Source of the DNA: Pedobacter kyonggii
Lineage (GTDB): Bacteria > Bacteroidota > Bacteroidia > Sphingobacteriales > Sphingobacteriaceae
Reading direction: 5' to 3'
Assembly (NCBI RefSeq): GCF_004310665.1
Contig: NZ_SIXF01000008.1
Span: forward strand, 147,815 to 211,814
Length of the DNA stretch: 64,000 nt
The first letter of the stretch is position 1; the number at the start of each line of letters is the position of its first letter. The position numbers and the translations under genes are program-made. This document shows positions 18,111 through 27,040 of this stretch, in pieces. The notes under the pieces are model-generated. The model was not told where the DNA came from. It was given only the letters and a program-made list of their open reading frames with translations, and made no database searches.

Positions 18111-18142
18111 AAAAAAGCCCCAACTTTTGGTCGGGGCTTTAA
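18111..18142 (-). terminator. Rho-independent terminator of the APC permease gene
   Basis: An 8-bp stem AAAGCCCC (18114-18121) against GGGGCTTT (18133-18140) has a T-run on the minus strand. It lies between the end of the permease (18162) and the porin promoter. Confidence 0.85.
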
Positions 18143-18161
18143 TTTTTTTATGATTTAGATA

Positions 18162-19619
18162 TTATAACTCGGGTTTTGGCGGATCTACTGCGCCAACCAC
18201 TTTTCCTTTGTTTCTTAATACTGAATTTCCTTTACCATAAAAGAAATAAATCGCTATGCCCAGCGCCATCCAAATGGCTAATCTGATCCATGCTTCAAGA
18301 GGTAATGATGACATCAAATAAACGCAAACGATCACACCCATAATTGGAACGAAAGGCACCAATGGTGTTTTGAATGGGCGAGGCCTGTCTGGATCGGTTT
18401 TGCGCAATAACATTACACCGATACATACCAGTGAGAAAGCGAATAACGTACCTATGGATACCATATGGCCCAAATCTGTAACGGGAACGAAACCTGCAAA
18501 TACGCTTACAAACAGCATGAAAAATATGTTGGTTTTGAAAGGCGTCCTGAACTTAGAGTGGATACTGCTGAAAAATTTAGGTAATAATCCATCTTTAGAC
18601 ATGGTATAAAATACTCTTGATTGTCCCATCAACATTACCAATATTACAGAGGTGTAACCCGCTAAAATTGCAATAATTAAACCCATTTGTAACCAGCCAT
18701 AACCTGTAACTTTAAATGCTGTAGCAGCTGGAGAAGCATCACCTTTAAAAACGCTGAAAGGCACTAAACCAGTCATTACGTGAGCAAATAAAACATATAG
18801 TATAGTACAAACAACCAACGAGCCTAAGATACCGATTGGCATGCCTTTTTGTGGGTTTTTTGCTTCCTGAGCCGCTGTAGAAACGGCATCGAAACCGATA
18901 AACGCAAAGAATACCAGTGCTGCACCTGCAGCAATACCAGAAATACCGAACTCTCCTTTAACACCAGTGTTTGCCGGAATGTAAGGGGTGTGGTTTGCTG
19001 GGTTGATGAATTTCCATCCCAATGCAATGAAAATGATTACTACAGCTACTTTTACAATTACTAAAACGTTGTTAAGGCTTGCAGATTCTTTTGTACCGCG
19101 GATTAACATCAATGAAAGTAGAGAAACAATTACTACAGCAGGTAGATTAATTCCGCCACCATCTACTTCTGCAAATGATTTGGTTAAGTAGAGCGGCATT
19201 TCGAGGCCAAACTCGTGCAATAGTTTATTAAAATATCCAGACCATGAAACACCAACTGTTGCGGCCCCTAAAGCATATTCCAGAACCAGATCCCAACCGA
19301 TAACCCATGCCATGAACTCGCCCATGGTTGCATAAGAATAGGTATAAGCACTTCCTGCAACAGGAATCATAGATGCAAATTCTGCATAACATAATCCTGC
19401 AAAAGCACAGCCTACAGCTGCCAATACAAATGATAAGGTTACAGCAGGTCCAGCGTGGTCGGCTGCAGCAATACCTGTTAAAGAGAATAAGCCCGCACCA
19501 ATAATAGCTCCAATGCCCAATGCAACAAGGCTTGTACTACTTAGTGTCCGTTTCAGCGTGCCTTCACCGCTTTCAGCAGATTCTGCTATAAGCACATCAA
19601 TAGGCTTTTTTAGATTCAT
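18162..19619 (-). CDS. APC superfamily amino acid permease, cationic amino acid transporter-like
   Basis: This 485-residue permease has about 12-14 helices. The first helix motif GIGAIIGAGLFSLTG is the substrate-binding unwound helix of the APC fold, and LCYAEFASMIPVAGSAYTYS is the second family signature. The long C-terminal part with extra helices (IMGVIVCVYLMSSLPLEAW) places it with CAT-type transporters such as YhdG. The gene is followed by its own terminator and preceded 131 bp upstream by that of the pyrophosphatase gene, so it is probably transcribed alone. The substrate is inferred to be an amino acid. Confidence 0.87.
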   Translation of the reverse strand: MNLKKPIDVLIAESAESGEGTLKRTLSSTSLVALGIGAIIGAGLFSLTGIAAADHAGPAVTLSFVLAAVGCAFAGLCYAEFASMIPVAGSAYTYSYATMGEFMAWVIGWDLVLEYALGAATVGVSWSGYFNKLLHEFGLEMPLYLTKSFAEVDGGGINLPAVVIVSLLSLMLIRGTKESASLNNVLVIVKVAVVIIFIALGWKFINPANHTPYIPANTGVKGEFGISGIAAGAALVFFAFIGFDAVSTAAQEAKNPQKGMPIGILGSLVVCTILYVLFAHVMTGLVPFSVFKGDASPAATAFKVTGYGWLQMGLIIAILAGYTSVILVMLMGQSRVFYTMSKDGLLPKFFSSIHSKFRTPFKTNIFFMLFVSVFAGFVPVTDLGHMVSIGTLFAFSLVCIGVMLLRKTDPDRPRPFKTPLVPFVPIMGVIVCVYLMSSLPLEAWIRLAIWMALGIAIYFFYGKGNSVLRNKGKVVGAVDPPKPEL

Positions 19620-19689
19620 AAGTTGTTTAGTCTTTTATGTTTGTTGATTTTTATGATAATAAGCGGTAAACCTAAATAAAAATTACCAA

Positions 19690-19717
19690 AAAGAAAAAGG
19701 GATTTTGTTAAAATCCC
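19690..19717 (-). terminator. Rho-independent terminator of the pyrophosphatase gene
   Basis: GGGATTTT (19699-19706) pairs with AAAATCCC (19710-19717) around a GTT loop. On the minus strand it is followed by TTTTTCTTTTTGG. Confidence 0.85.
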
Positions 19718-19750
19718 CCTTTCAGTTGTATTATATCTGTGATTTTAGAA

Positions 19751-21997
19751 CTAACGCCTTAAAGTGTCGGTCGTATTTGTTAAAGTATCCGTAATTACGT
19801 TGCCCAAACTATCGGTTTTTTGCTCAATTCTGATTTCTTTTCGAACTTCTTGCTTATGTTCGCTGGCAATTGCCTTAACTGCGATGTATGGAGCGATAAC
19901 TAGTGAAACAATAGACATTAATTTGATTAAAATGTTCATTGAAGGGCCCGAAGTATCTTTAAAAGGATCGCCTACAGTATCTCCGGTTACCGAAGCCTTG
20001 TGTGGTTCTGATTTTTTGTAGTGCATTTCTCCATTGATCATTACACCTTGTTCGAAAGATTTTTTGGCGTTATCCCATGCGCCACCTGCGTTGCTTTGAA
20101 AAATCCCCATCAATACACCGGTAACGGTTACACCGGCCAATAATCCACCTAAAACTTCAGGACCAAAAGTAAAACCAATAATTATTGGCGTGATTAAGGC
20201 GATAGCGCCAGGCATCATCATTTCGCGGATAGATGCTTTGGTTGAAATGGCTACACATTTTTCGTATTCTGGTTTGGCTTTGTACTCCATAATGCCAGGG
20301 ATTTCCCTAAACTGGCGACGAACTTCCTGAACCATATCCATTGCCGCTTTACCCACCGCCTGGATGCAAAGGGCCGAGAAAATAAAAGGAATCATTCCAC
20401 CAACAAATAATCCGGCTAAAACCGGCGCTTTATAAATATCTATCGCGGTTATACCTGCAATACCTACAAAAGCAGCAAATAATGCTAAAGAGGTTAAGGC
20501 TGCAGATGCAATGGCAAATCCTTTACCGGTAGCAGCGGTTGTATTTCCAACGGCGTCTAAATTATCGGTACGTTCGCGTACTTCTGGCGGTAACTGACTC
20601 ATTTCGGCAATGCCACCTGCATTATCCGCAATTGGTCCGAAAGCATCAATTGCCAATTGCATAGCCGTAGTGGCCATCATGCCTGCTGCTGCAATGGCTA
20701 CGCCATATAGGCCCGCAAAGTGGTACGATAACATAATCCCTCCTGCTAAAACCAAAATCGGAATAACAGTCGATTTCATTCCGACAGCTAAACCTGCAAT
20801 AATATTGGTAGCATGTCCGGTTGATGATTGCTGGATAATAGAATTTACAGGGCCTTTGCCCATTGCGGTAAAATATTCGGTAACAATACTCATAATGGTA
20901 CCCACAACTAAACCAACAATAATGGCGTAAAATACGTTTATACTGGAGAATTCATAACCACGTAAGTTTAATGTTTCTGGCAGCATCCATTTTACGATAA
21001 AGAATGAAGCTACTGCTGTAATCAAAATTGAAGACCAGTTACCCAGGTTTAAAGCCGTTTGGACATTTGATTTATCATCTTTAATGGTTACAAACCAGGT
21101 ACCTATAATCGAGAATAAAATACCCAATCCGCAGATTACCATAGGCAAAAGGATAGGAGACATGCCCCCAAATTTATCTGTTACGGTAATTTCTTGTCCT
21201 AAAACCATGGTGGCCAATATGGTTGCTACATAAGAACCGAATAAATCGGCACCCATACCTGCAACATCACCAACGTTATCGCCTACGTTATCGGCAATGG
21301 TTGCTGGGTTACGCACATCATCTTCCGGAATTCCGGCTTCTACTTTACCCACTAAATCGGCACCAACATCAGCAGCTTTGGTATAAATACCACCACCTAC
21401 ACGGGCAAATAAGGCAATAGATTCGGCACCCAAAGAAAATCCGGTTAAAACCTCAATAGCAGTTCTCATTTCTACACTATTGGCGCTTGTTACATGAAAT
21501 ACCTGTAAAAAAACAATAAATAAACCGCCTAAACCTAAAACAGCAAGACCAGCTACGCCTAAGCCCATCACGGTACCGCCAGTAAACGAAACTTTTAATG
21601 CTTGTTTTAAACTTGTTCTAGCAGCCTGTGTGGTTCTAACATTCGCTTTTGTGGCCGATTTCATTCCGATATAACCTGCAGTTGCAGAAAATACTGCTCC
21701 AATAATAAAAGAGATAGAGATAATCCAGCTCGAATGCATAGGTACCCCTTTAATTTCGGTAATTGTTCCGGAGTACGCTAAAAGTGCTGCTGTAAAAACA
21801 GCGAAAATGCTTAATACCCTCCATTCGGCTTTTAAAAAGGCCATAGCACCATCGGCTATATAGCCCGCAAGTTCCTGCATGTTTTTATCACCTGCATCTT
21901 GCTTGTTTACCCAGGCGCTTTTAATCATCATAACTATAATCCCGACAAGGCCCAGCGCCGGAATACAGTAAATTAAATTGTTTTGTAAAAAATCCAT
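19751..21997 (-). CDS. hppA: Membrane-bound ion-pumping pyrophosphatase, K+-dependent type
   Basis: This 748-residue, roughly 16-helix pump couples pyrophosphate hydrolysis to export of Na+ and/or H+. Active-site blocks are intact: [37 protein letters not shown], and near the end [14 protein letters not shown]. The motif [10 protein letters not shown] carries Ala where K+-independent proton pumps have Lys, so K+ dependence is expected, as for Na+-type and dual Na+/H+ pumps of Bacteroidota. The C-terminus has an additional hydrophilic tail ([20 protein letters not shown]) beyond the last helix. Na+ versus H+ cannot be settled by eye. Confidence 0.94.
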   Translation of the reverse strand: MDFLQNNLIYCIPALGLVGIIVMMIKSAWVNKQDAGDKNMQELAGYIADGAMAFLKAEWRVLSIFAVFTAALLAYSGTITEIKGVPMHSSWIISISFIIGAVFSATAGYIGMKSATKANVRTTQAARTSLKQALKVSFTGGTVMGLGVAGLAVLGLGGLFIVFLQVFHVTSANSVEMRTAIEVLTGFSLGAESIALFARVGGGIYTKAADVGADLVGKVEAGIPEDDVRNPATIADNVGDNVGDVAGMGADLFGSYVATILATMVLGQEITVTDKFGGMSPILLPMVICGLGILFSIIGTWFVTIKDDKSNVQTALNLGNWSSILITAVASFFIVKWMLPETLNLRGYEFSSINVFYAIIVGLVVGTIMSIVTEYFTAMGKGPVNSIIQQSSTGHATNIIAGLAVGMKSTVIPILVLAGGIMLSYHFAGLYGVAIAAAGMMATTAMQLAIDAFGPIADNAGGIAEMSQLPPEVRERTDNLDAVGNTTAATGKGFAIASAALTSLALFAAFVGIAGITAIDIYKAPVLAGLFVGGMIPFIFSALCIQAVGKAAMDMVQEVRRQFREIPGIMEYKAKPEYEKCVAISTKASIREMMMPGAIALITPIIIGFTFGPEVLGGLLAGVTVTGVLMGIFQSNAGGAWDNAKKSFEQGVMINGEMHYKKSEPHKASVTGDTVGDPFKDTSGPSMNILIKLMSIVSLVIAPYIAVKAIASEHKQEVRKEIRIEQKTDSLGNVITDTLTNTTDTLRR

Positions 21998-22275
21998 AGT
22001 TAATAATTGATTTATATTTGGTTAGTTATTTATACTGTTGTGTAATTGGTTAACTGTTTAAATCGGTTAATTGTTTAATCTGTCAAACGCTCAGCGCCAA
22101 ACGCTTTTCTCCAAACTACGTACTTATAAGTAGCAAGTTAATAAATTATTTTTCTTGTGATTAAAATTTTCACAACAGAGGCGAATAAATTTTTCCTCCT
22201 TAAAATAATACAACAGAACAGCATCCTATTTTCTTTTTTTTAAATAAATTAGCTCCCAAACTAAACTCAACTAAA

Positions 22276-23712
22276 ATGAAAATTGAAAAGGAAGGTGGGC
22301 CTTCTAAAAGAAAATTAAGCCTTTTTGATGCCACCATGCTGGTAATGGGTTCAATGATCGGAAGCGGGATCTTTATTGTTAGTGCCGATATCATGCGGAA
22401 TTTGGGTTCTGGTTATTGGTTGATTGTGGTTTGGTTGATCACCGGGGTGATGACAGTTGCCGCCGCAATTTCTTATGGAGAACTTTCTTCCATGTTTCCC
22501 AAAGCCGGTGGGCAATACACTTACCTGAAAGAGATTTTCGGCAAAATGATGGGGTTTCTTTACGGTTGGGGCTTGTTTACCGTAATTCAAACCGGCACTA
22601 TTGCAGCTGTTGCTGTTGCTTTTGGTAAATTTACAGCCTATCTAATACCAGCTTTAAACGACGCTGCCCCAATTTTTCAAAGCGGCGGTTATAAAATTAC
22701 CTGGATCCAGATTTTAGCCATCGGTGTGATTCTGCTTTTAACCTATATTAATACAAAAGGTGTTGAAGGTGGTAAAATTTTGCAGAATATTTTTACTGGG
22801 TCTAAAATTGTCGCTTTAATCGGCTTAATTATTTTAGGCTTTCTTCTGGTGAAAAACAGTTTTTGGGCAGGGAATATGAGCTTTGGCTGGGATGCTTTCA
22901 ATAATCTTAAAACAGATCCGACCGGCAATTTCTTGAAATCGGGATGGGAATCCATTTCCGGAATGGCAATAATGGGGGGGATTGCAGCGGCCATGGTTGG
23001 TTCAGTATTTTCTAGTGTGGCCTGGGAAAACGTAACTTTTGTTTCGGGAGAAATCGAAAACCCTAAAAAAAATGTAGTACGTTCTATGGTTTTAGGTACC
23101 TCGGCAGTGATGATTCTTTATTTATTGGTCAATTTTATCTATCTCAATACCTTAAACAGAGATAGTATTGCCTTTGCCCTCAATGATCGGGTTGCTGTTG
23201 CAGCTTCGGAACAGATTTTTGGTAGTGGAATCGGCACAATTGTAATTGCATTGTTGGTTATGATTTCTACTTTCGGTTGTGTTAATGGAATCGTATTGGC
23301 AGGTGCAAGGGTTTTTCAAACCATGGCAAAAGATGGAATGTTTTTTAAAGCAGCATTAAAAAACAATAAAAATGGAGTTCCTGAAAGATCACTTTGGATG
23401 CAGGGCATTTGGGCATCTGCTTTATGTTTAAGTGGGCAATATGGTAATCTTTTAGACATGATATCCTTTGTTATTGTGCTCTTTTATATGATCACCGTAT
23501 TTGGTGTGATTTATTTAAGGATAAAACAACCTAAACTTGAAAGACCTTACAAAACCTGGTTATATCCAGTTACGCCAATTATTTATTTATTAATTGGTGC
23601 GGCATTTTGCATTTTGCTGCTCATTTATAAACAACAATATACCTGGCCAGGACTTGTGATTGTTTTGTTGGGTGTGCCTGTCTACTTTTTTATTAATAAA
23701 AAAGAGCAGTAA
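22276..23712 (+). CDS. APC family amino acid permease
   Basis: This is a 478-residue permease with about 12 helices and the motif MGSMIGSGIFIVSADI in helix 1. SYGELSSMFPKAGGQYTYLK is the second signature, placing it with LAT-like amino acid permeases rather than the CAT-type protein at 18162. FSSVAWENVTFVSGEIENP matches the helix 6 region of that group. It is divergent from the pyrophosphatase across 278 bp. It is followed by repeat-rich sequence and has no visible terminator. The substrate is unknown. Confidence 0.87.
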   Translation: MKIEKEGGPSKRKLSLFDATMLVMGSMIGSGIFIVSADIMRNLGSGYWLIVVWLITGVMTVAAAISYGELSSMFPKAGGQYTYLKEIFGKMMGFLYGWGLFTVIQTGTIAAVAVAFGKFTAYLIPALNDAAPIFQSGGYKITWIQILAIGVILLLTYINTKGVEGGKILQNIFTGSKIVALIGLIILGFLLVKNSFWAGNMSFGWDAFNNLKTDPTGNFLKSGWESISGMAIMGGIAAAMVGSVFSSVAWENVTFVSGEIENPKKNVVRSMVLGTSAVMILYLLVNFIYLNTLNRDSIAFALNDRVAVAASEQIFGSGIGTIVIALLVMISTFGCVNGIVLAGARVFQTMAKDGMFFKAALKNNKNGVPERSLWMQGIWASALCLSGQYGNLLDMISFVIVLFYMITVFGVIYLRIKQPKLERPYKTWLYPVTPIIYLLIGAAFCILLLIYKQQYTWPGLVIVLLGVPVYFFINKKEQ

Positions 23713-23750
23713 AGCTAACCTGATTAAACTAGCATCTTAATGATAGAATA

Positions 23751-23776
23751 GATCCTGAAACAAGTTCAGGATGACG
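23751..23776. repeat. Palindromic intergenic repeat, CTGAAACAAGTTCAG family, half copy
   Basis: ATCCTGAAACAAGTTCAGGAT is followed by GACGG, which corresponds to the second hairpin of the element at 15631-15692 with a different outer pair. Confidence 0.65.
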
Positions 23777-23924
23777 GTGCCAGATGAATAATCTACTACG
23801 AAACTCGCAGGTCTTTAAACCTTGCGAGGTTTTTTTTGCTTCTCAAATCTCATATCTAGTCTCTCAGGTCCCGTTTTTAGATTTTGAAAAGGAAGCTTCT
23901 GTGCATTTCGGTTCCGAAAGTCCC

Positions 23925-24125
23925 GTTATCCGCTTTACTTCTCCCGATAGAAAAAATCGGGATCGTGCCCGCTGCTACAGGGTTTAGCTCACTTAAAGCT
24001 ATGCAGGAAACGGAGTGATCTAAACCCGACATGGCGGATACCGGCCTGTGTGTAAGGCCTGCAGGCGTATGAGCATGTGGCGGGACTAACATTGTAAAGA
24101 ACCACAGGTTTTGCTTTTCTTAAAA
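23925..24125. repeat. Large imperfect palindromic repeat, CCTAAACCTGA/GCGGGACT family
   Basis: The left half contains TATCCGCTTTACTTCTCCCG and GGGTTTAGCTCA. The right half contains TCTAAACCCGACATGGCGG, then AAGGCCTGCAGGCGTATGA, GGCGGGACTAAC and TTGCTTTTCTTAAA. The AAGGCCTGCAGGCGTATGA word is exact in the two copies near 59150 and 59480. No gene is supported between 23713 and 24302. Confidence 0.6.
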
Positions 24126-24170
24126 AATGGTTAAACTATATTTTAAGCTTGGTGAGTTGCGACTTGTTTT

Positions 24171-24208
24171 CCCTAAACCCTAAACCCTAAACCCTAAACC
24201 CTAAACCC
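24171..24208. repeat. (CCCTAAA)5 tandem heptamer, plant-telomere-like
   Basis: Five perfect CCCTAAA units are followed by CCC. The complementary strand has six GGG tracts separated by TTTA, a sequence able to form G-quadruplexes. It lies 95 bp upstream of the radical SAM gene at 24303. Confidence 0.95.
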
Positions 24209-24288
24209 CAATTGTACGCCCAATCTCACATCTCCTGTCTGATATCTCAAATCTCTCCTGCCTAATCACTCGTTTCGAACAAAAACCG

Positions 24289-24296
24289 TATTTTTG
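24289..24296 (+). promoter_or_regulatory. -7 promoter box TATTTTTG of the radical SAM gene
   Basis: This TAnnTTTG match ends six bases before the ATG at 24303, predicting a leader of zero to three bases. The TTG at 24294 inside the box is in frame with the gene and would be mistaken for a start. Confidence 0.5.
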
Positions 24297-24302
24297 CAAT
24301 TA

Positions 24303-25250
24303 ATGGGAACACTTGTAGATTCAGGTATAAAGGGATATAAAAATTACGGCACGCATTTGCGCGAAAAGTATAAAGGGCAGCGTGTATTTAAAGTGATTGT
24401 AGATGGTGGTTTTACCTGCCCCAACCGTGATGGGAGCAAAGGTTATGGTGGATGTACGTATTGTAATGTAGATTCTTTTACACCAGAGCCTTCACGTAAA
24501 AATCCAAATATTAAAGATCAGCTTGCCGAAGGCATGTTAAGGGCAAAAACCTCTTATAAAGCCGATAAGTATATTGTTTATTTTCAGCCCAATACCAATA
24601 CTTATGCGCCGGTACATTATTTAAAGATGATGTACGATGAAGCTTTATCTATCAATACAGAAGATATTGTGGGTTTTGCAGTAGGTACAAGGCCTGATTG
24701 TATCGATGCTGAAAAGGTGGCTTTATTAGAAAGTTATACCGACCGCTTCGATGTAGATTTAGAAATGGGCATGGAATCTATCTATGATGAAACCCTCGAT
24801 CAGATCAACAGAGGTTGCAGTCATGGCGAATTTGTCGCTGCTGTAGAACTTTTAAAAGATAGTAAGCTCGATCTGTGCGTGCATACCATTTTTGGCTTCC
24901 CCTGGGAAACACGCGAGCAGATGCACGGCTATATTCATGAAATTAACCGTTTCCCGCAAATCAAGTTTGTAAAGTTCCATCACCTTCATGTTGTAGAAGG
25001 ATCTATAATGGGCGCTAAGTATAAAAAGGAACCCTTTAAATTGTTCTCTCTCGAAGAATATACCGACTTACTTTGCGAGTTAATCCCTTTATTACGTCCG
25101 GATATTGTTATTCAGCGGCTTTTTGGTATTTCGGATTGGGATTTGTTGATTGCGCCTAACTGGGGACTTAACAAATCCGCAATTCAAACCTATATGGATA
25201 AAGAAATTGAAAAAAGAGGGGTGGTTCAAGGATCTGCTTATTTTTCTTAA
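24303..25250 (+). CDS. Radical SAM protein, TIGR01212/YhcC-like family
   Basis: This 315-residue protein carries the iron-sulfur motif CPNRDGSKGYGGCTYC (Cys39, Cys51, Cys54), the long-spaced CX11CX2C pattern of the YhcC/TIGR01212 group. Other family blocks are GFAVGTRPDCID, GMESIYDETLDQINRGC and HTIFGFPWETREQM. The biochemical role of the family is not established; some members are linked by context to redox or anaerobic metabolism. The ATG at 24303 is used rather than the TTG at 24294, which is part of the promoter. A perfect terminator follows. Confidence 0.85.
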   Translation: MGTLVDSGIKGYKNYGTHLREKYKGQRVFKVIVDGGFTCPNRDGSKGYGGCTYCNVDSFTPEPSRKNPNIKDQLAEGMLRAKTSYKADKYIVYFQPNTNTYAPVHYLKMMYDEALSINTEDIVGFAVGTRPDCIDAEKVALLESYTDRFDVDLEMGMESIYDETLDQINRGCSHGEFVAAVELLKDSKLDLCVHTIFGFPWETREQMHGYIHEINRFPQIKFVKFHHLHVVEGSIMGAKYKKEPFKLFSLEEYTDLLCELIPLLRPDIVIQRLFGISDWDLLIAPNWGLNKSAIQTYMDKEIEKRGVVQGSAYFS

Positions 25251-25277
25251 AAAGTTAAATTATTTAACAATTTTTTT

Positions 25278-25307
25278 AAAAACCCATGAAATTTCATGGG
25301 TTTTTCT
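25278..25307 (+). terminator. Rho-independent terminator after the radical SAM gene
   Basis: The palindrome AACCCATGAAATTTCATGGGTT is flanked by A and T runs and can terminate in both directions. Confidence 0.85.
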
Positions 25308-25596
25308 GTTATAGTTCGCTTTTTTTGATCAATTTTTTATAAATTTCAGGTAAAATCGTGTAAATGATGGTTAATATGTGATTTTGTTTTTATTAAAAAC
25401 TTGTATTAAAATCCCCTGTATTTTTTGTTATTTTTATTTTTAAGGTTAATTTTTGTGTTTTTTTATAAAAATCACTCGTTTTTATTAAAATATTTCAATT
25501 AAATGGTGTAAAAACTACAATATGTCGTATTTTTAGAAAAATAAATCAAGCATATTTCAATTATTTAAACAGTACAAACAAATTAAACTAAAAACT
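25308..25596 (+). other. AT-rich 289-bp upstream region of amt
   Basis: This very AT-rich stretch contains many T and A tracts and only short G/C words. No open frame, sigma-54 type GG-N10-GC element or consensus TAnnTTTG box was recognised. It is probably the regulatory region of the ammonium transporter; the mechanism is not visible. Confidence 0.4.
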
Positions 25597-27003
25597 ATGA
25601 GTAAATTCTCCTTTAAACAGTACGCGCCTTTTGCGATATTGATGATTGTCGCAATTTTCGCTCTATTTATTCCACTTCTTCCTAATTTTGACGAAGGCAA
25701 GTATAGTGGGCCTGACATTGCATTCATATTAATCGCAGCTGCGCTTGTGTTTTTAATGACTCCGGGCCTTGCATTCTTTTATGGTGGAATGGTTCATCGT
25801 AAAAATGTACTATCCACCATGATCAAAAGTGTGGTAGCTGCAGGAGTAATTACAGTTTTATGGACAGTAGTAGGTTTTAGTTTAGCCTTTGGAGACACCA
25901 TTGGTGGTTTTATTGGAAACCCTTCAACATTCCTTTTCTTTAAAGGCGTGAACTCTGGCGCACCTCATCTTCAGGGAGGTGCAGACTTAACCATTCCGCT
26001 ATCTTTATTTGCTGTGTTTCAATTAATGTTCGCCATTATTACTCCAGGTTTAGTAGTAGGTGCCGTAGCAGAGCGTATCCGTTTTACCTCATACATCTTA
26101 TTTATTGTTTTATTCGCAGTATTCGTTTATTCTCCGTTAGCCCATTGGACATGGCACCCACAAGGTTTCTTGTTAAAAATGGGGGTATTGGATTTTGCTG
26201 GAGGTACCGTAGTTCATATTTCTGCTGGTATGGCTGCATTGGCTGGTGCATTGGTTCTAAAACGTAGAAAATCTCACTTAGAGCATAAAGAAGTTCCACC
26301 TGCAAATATTCCTTATGTATTAATTGGTACTGGTTTATTATGGTTCGGTTGGTTCGGTTTTAATGCAGGTTCTGCATTAAGTGCAGGTAGTTTAGCTGTT
26401 TCTGCATTTTTAACTACAAATACCGCTGCTGGTGCTGCAGGTTTATCGTGGATGTTCTTTGATGTTGCAAGAGGTAAAAAACCTTCAGTTTTAGGTTTTT
26501 GTATCGGTGCAGTAGTTGGTTTGGTAGCCATTACGCCAGGTGCAGGTTTTGTAAGCATTTCATCAAGTATATTTATTGGTGCTATTGCCGCGGTTATCTC
26601 AAACCTTGTGGTTTCTTGGAAACAAAAAACCAGCTTAGATGATACATTAGATGTTTTCCCTTGTCATGGTGTTGGTGGTATCGTTGGTATGTTGTTAACC
26701 GGTGTTTTCGCTACTAAAACGGTAAATGCTGCTGGTGCTGATGGTTTGTTTTATGGCAACCCGGAGTTCTTTGTAACACAATTAAAAGGTGCGGTAATTG
26801 TAATTATATTCAGTTTCGTTGTATCATTCGTAATTTTCAAACTGGTAAATCTTATTAACCCAATCAGGGTATCAGATGAAGAAGAAGAAATGGGCCTTGA
26901 TGCATCTCAACACGATGAGAAATACTCTCAAGGTACCTTATTGGTTGAAGAAAGAGCGATCTATATCGAAAAAAACAGTCCATTAACAGAACCAATTTCT
27001 TAA
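25597..27003 (+). CDS. amt: Ammonium transporter Amt
   Basis: This 468-residue channel of the Amt/MEP/Rh family imports ammonium across the inner membrane. The N-terminal half has PGLAFFYGGMVHRKNVLST. The twin histidines of the pore are His207 (FAGGTVVHISAG) and His357 (FPCHGVGGIVG), 150 residues apart as in E. coli AmtB; Asp199 matches the structural Asp160. The C-terminal tail contains DEEEEMGLDASQHDEKY, the usual regulatory segment contacted by PII proteins. An extra hydrophilic loop near residues 30-40 and 105-130 lengthens the protein. A porin gene follows after 37 bp, but no glnB/glnK gene is adjacent. Confidence 0.95.
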   Translation: MSKFSFKQYAPFAILMIVAIFALFIPLLPNFDEGKYSGPDIAFILIAAALVFLMTPGLAFFYGGMVHRKNVLSTMIKSVVAAGVITVLWTVVGFSLAFGDTIGGFIGNPSTFLFFKGVNSGAPHLQGGADLTIPLSLFAVFQLMFAIITPGLVVGAVAERIRFTSYILFIVLFAVFVYSPLAHWTWHPQGFLLKMGVLDFAGGTVVHISAGMAALAGALVLKRRKSHLEHKEVPPANIPYVLIGTGLLWFGWFGFNAGSALSAGSLAVSAFLTTNTAAGAAGLSWMFFDVARGKKPSVLGFCIGAVVGLVAITPGAGFVSISSSIFIGAIAAVISNLVVSWKQKTSLDDTLDVFPCHGVGGIVGMLLTGVFATKTVNAAGADGLFYGNPEFFVTQLKGAVIVIIFSFVVSFVIFKLVNLINPIRVSDEEEEMGLDASQHDEKYSQGTLLVEERAIYIEKNSPLTEPIS

Positions 27004-27040
27004 GGATTTTATAATATCTAAACCCAAAATAAGCTCAAAC

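Noticed and set aside
20610-20930. 106-residue open frame antisense to the pyrophosphatase
   Set aside because: It is antisense to a strongly conserved transmembrane region, and the Ala/Pro/Ile-rich translation is the typical shadow of membrane-helix codons.
23784-23987. 67-residue open frame
   Set aside because: It crosses low-complexity CTCAAATCTC words into the left arm of a large interspersed repeat.
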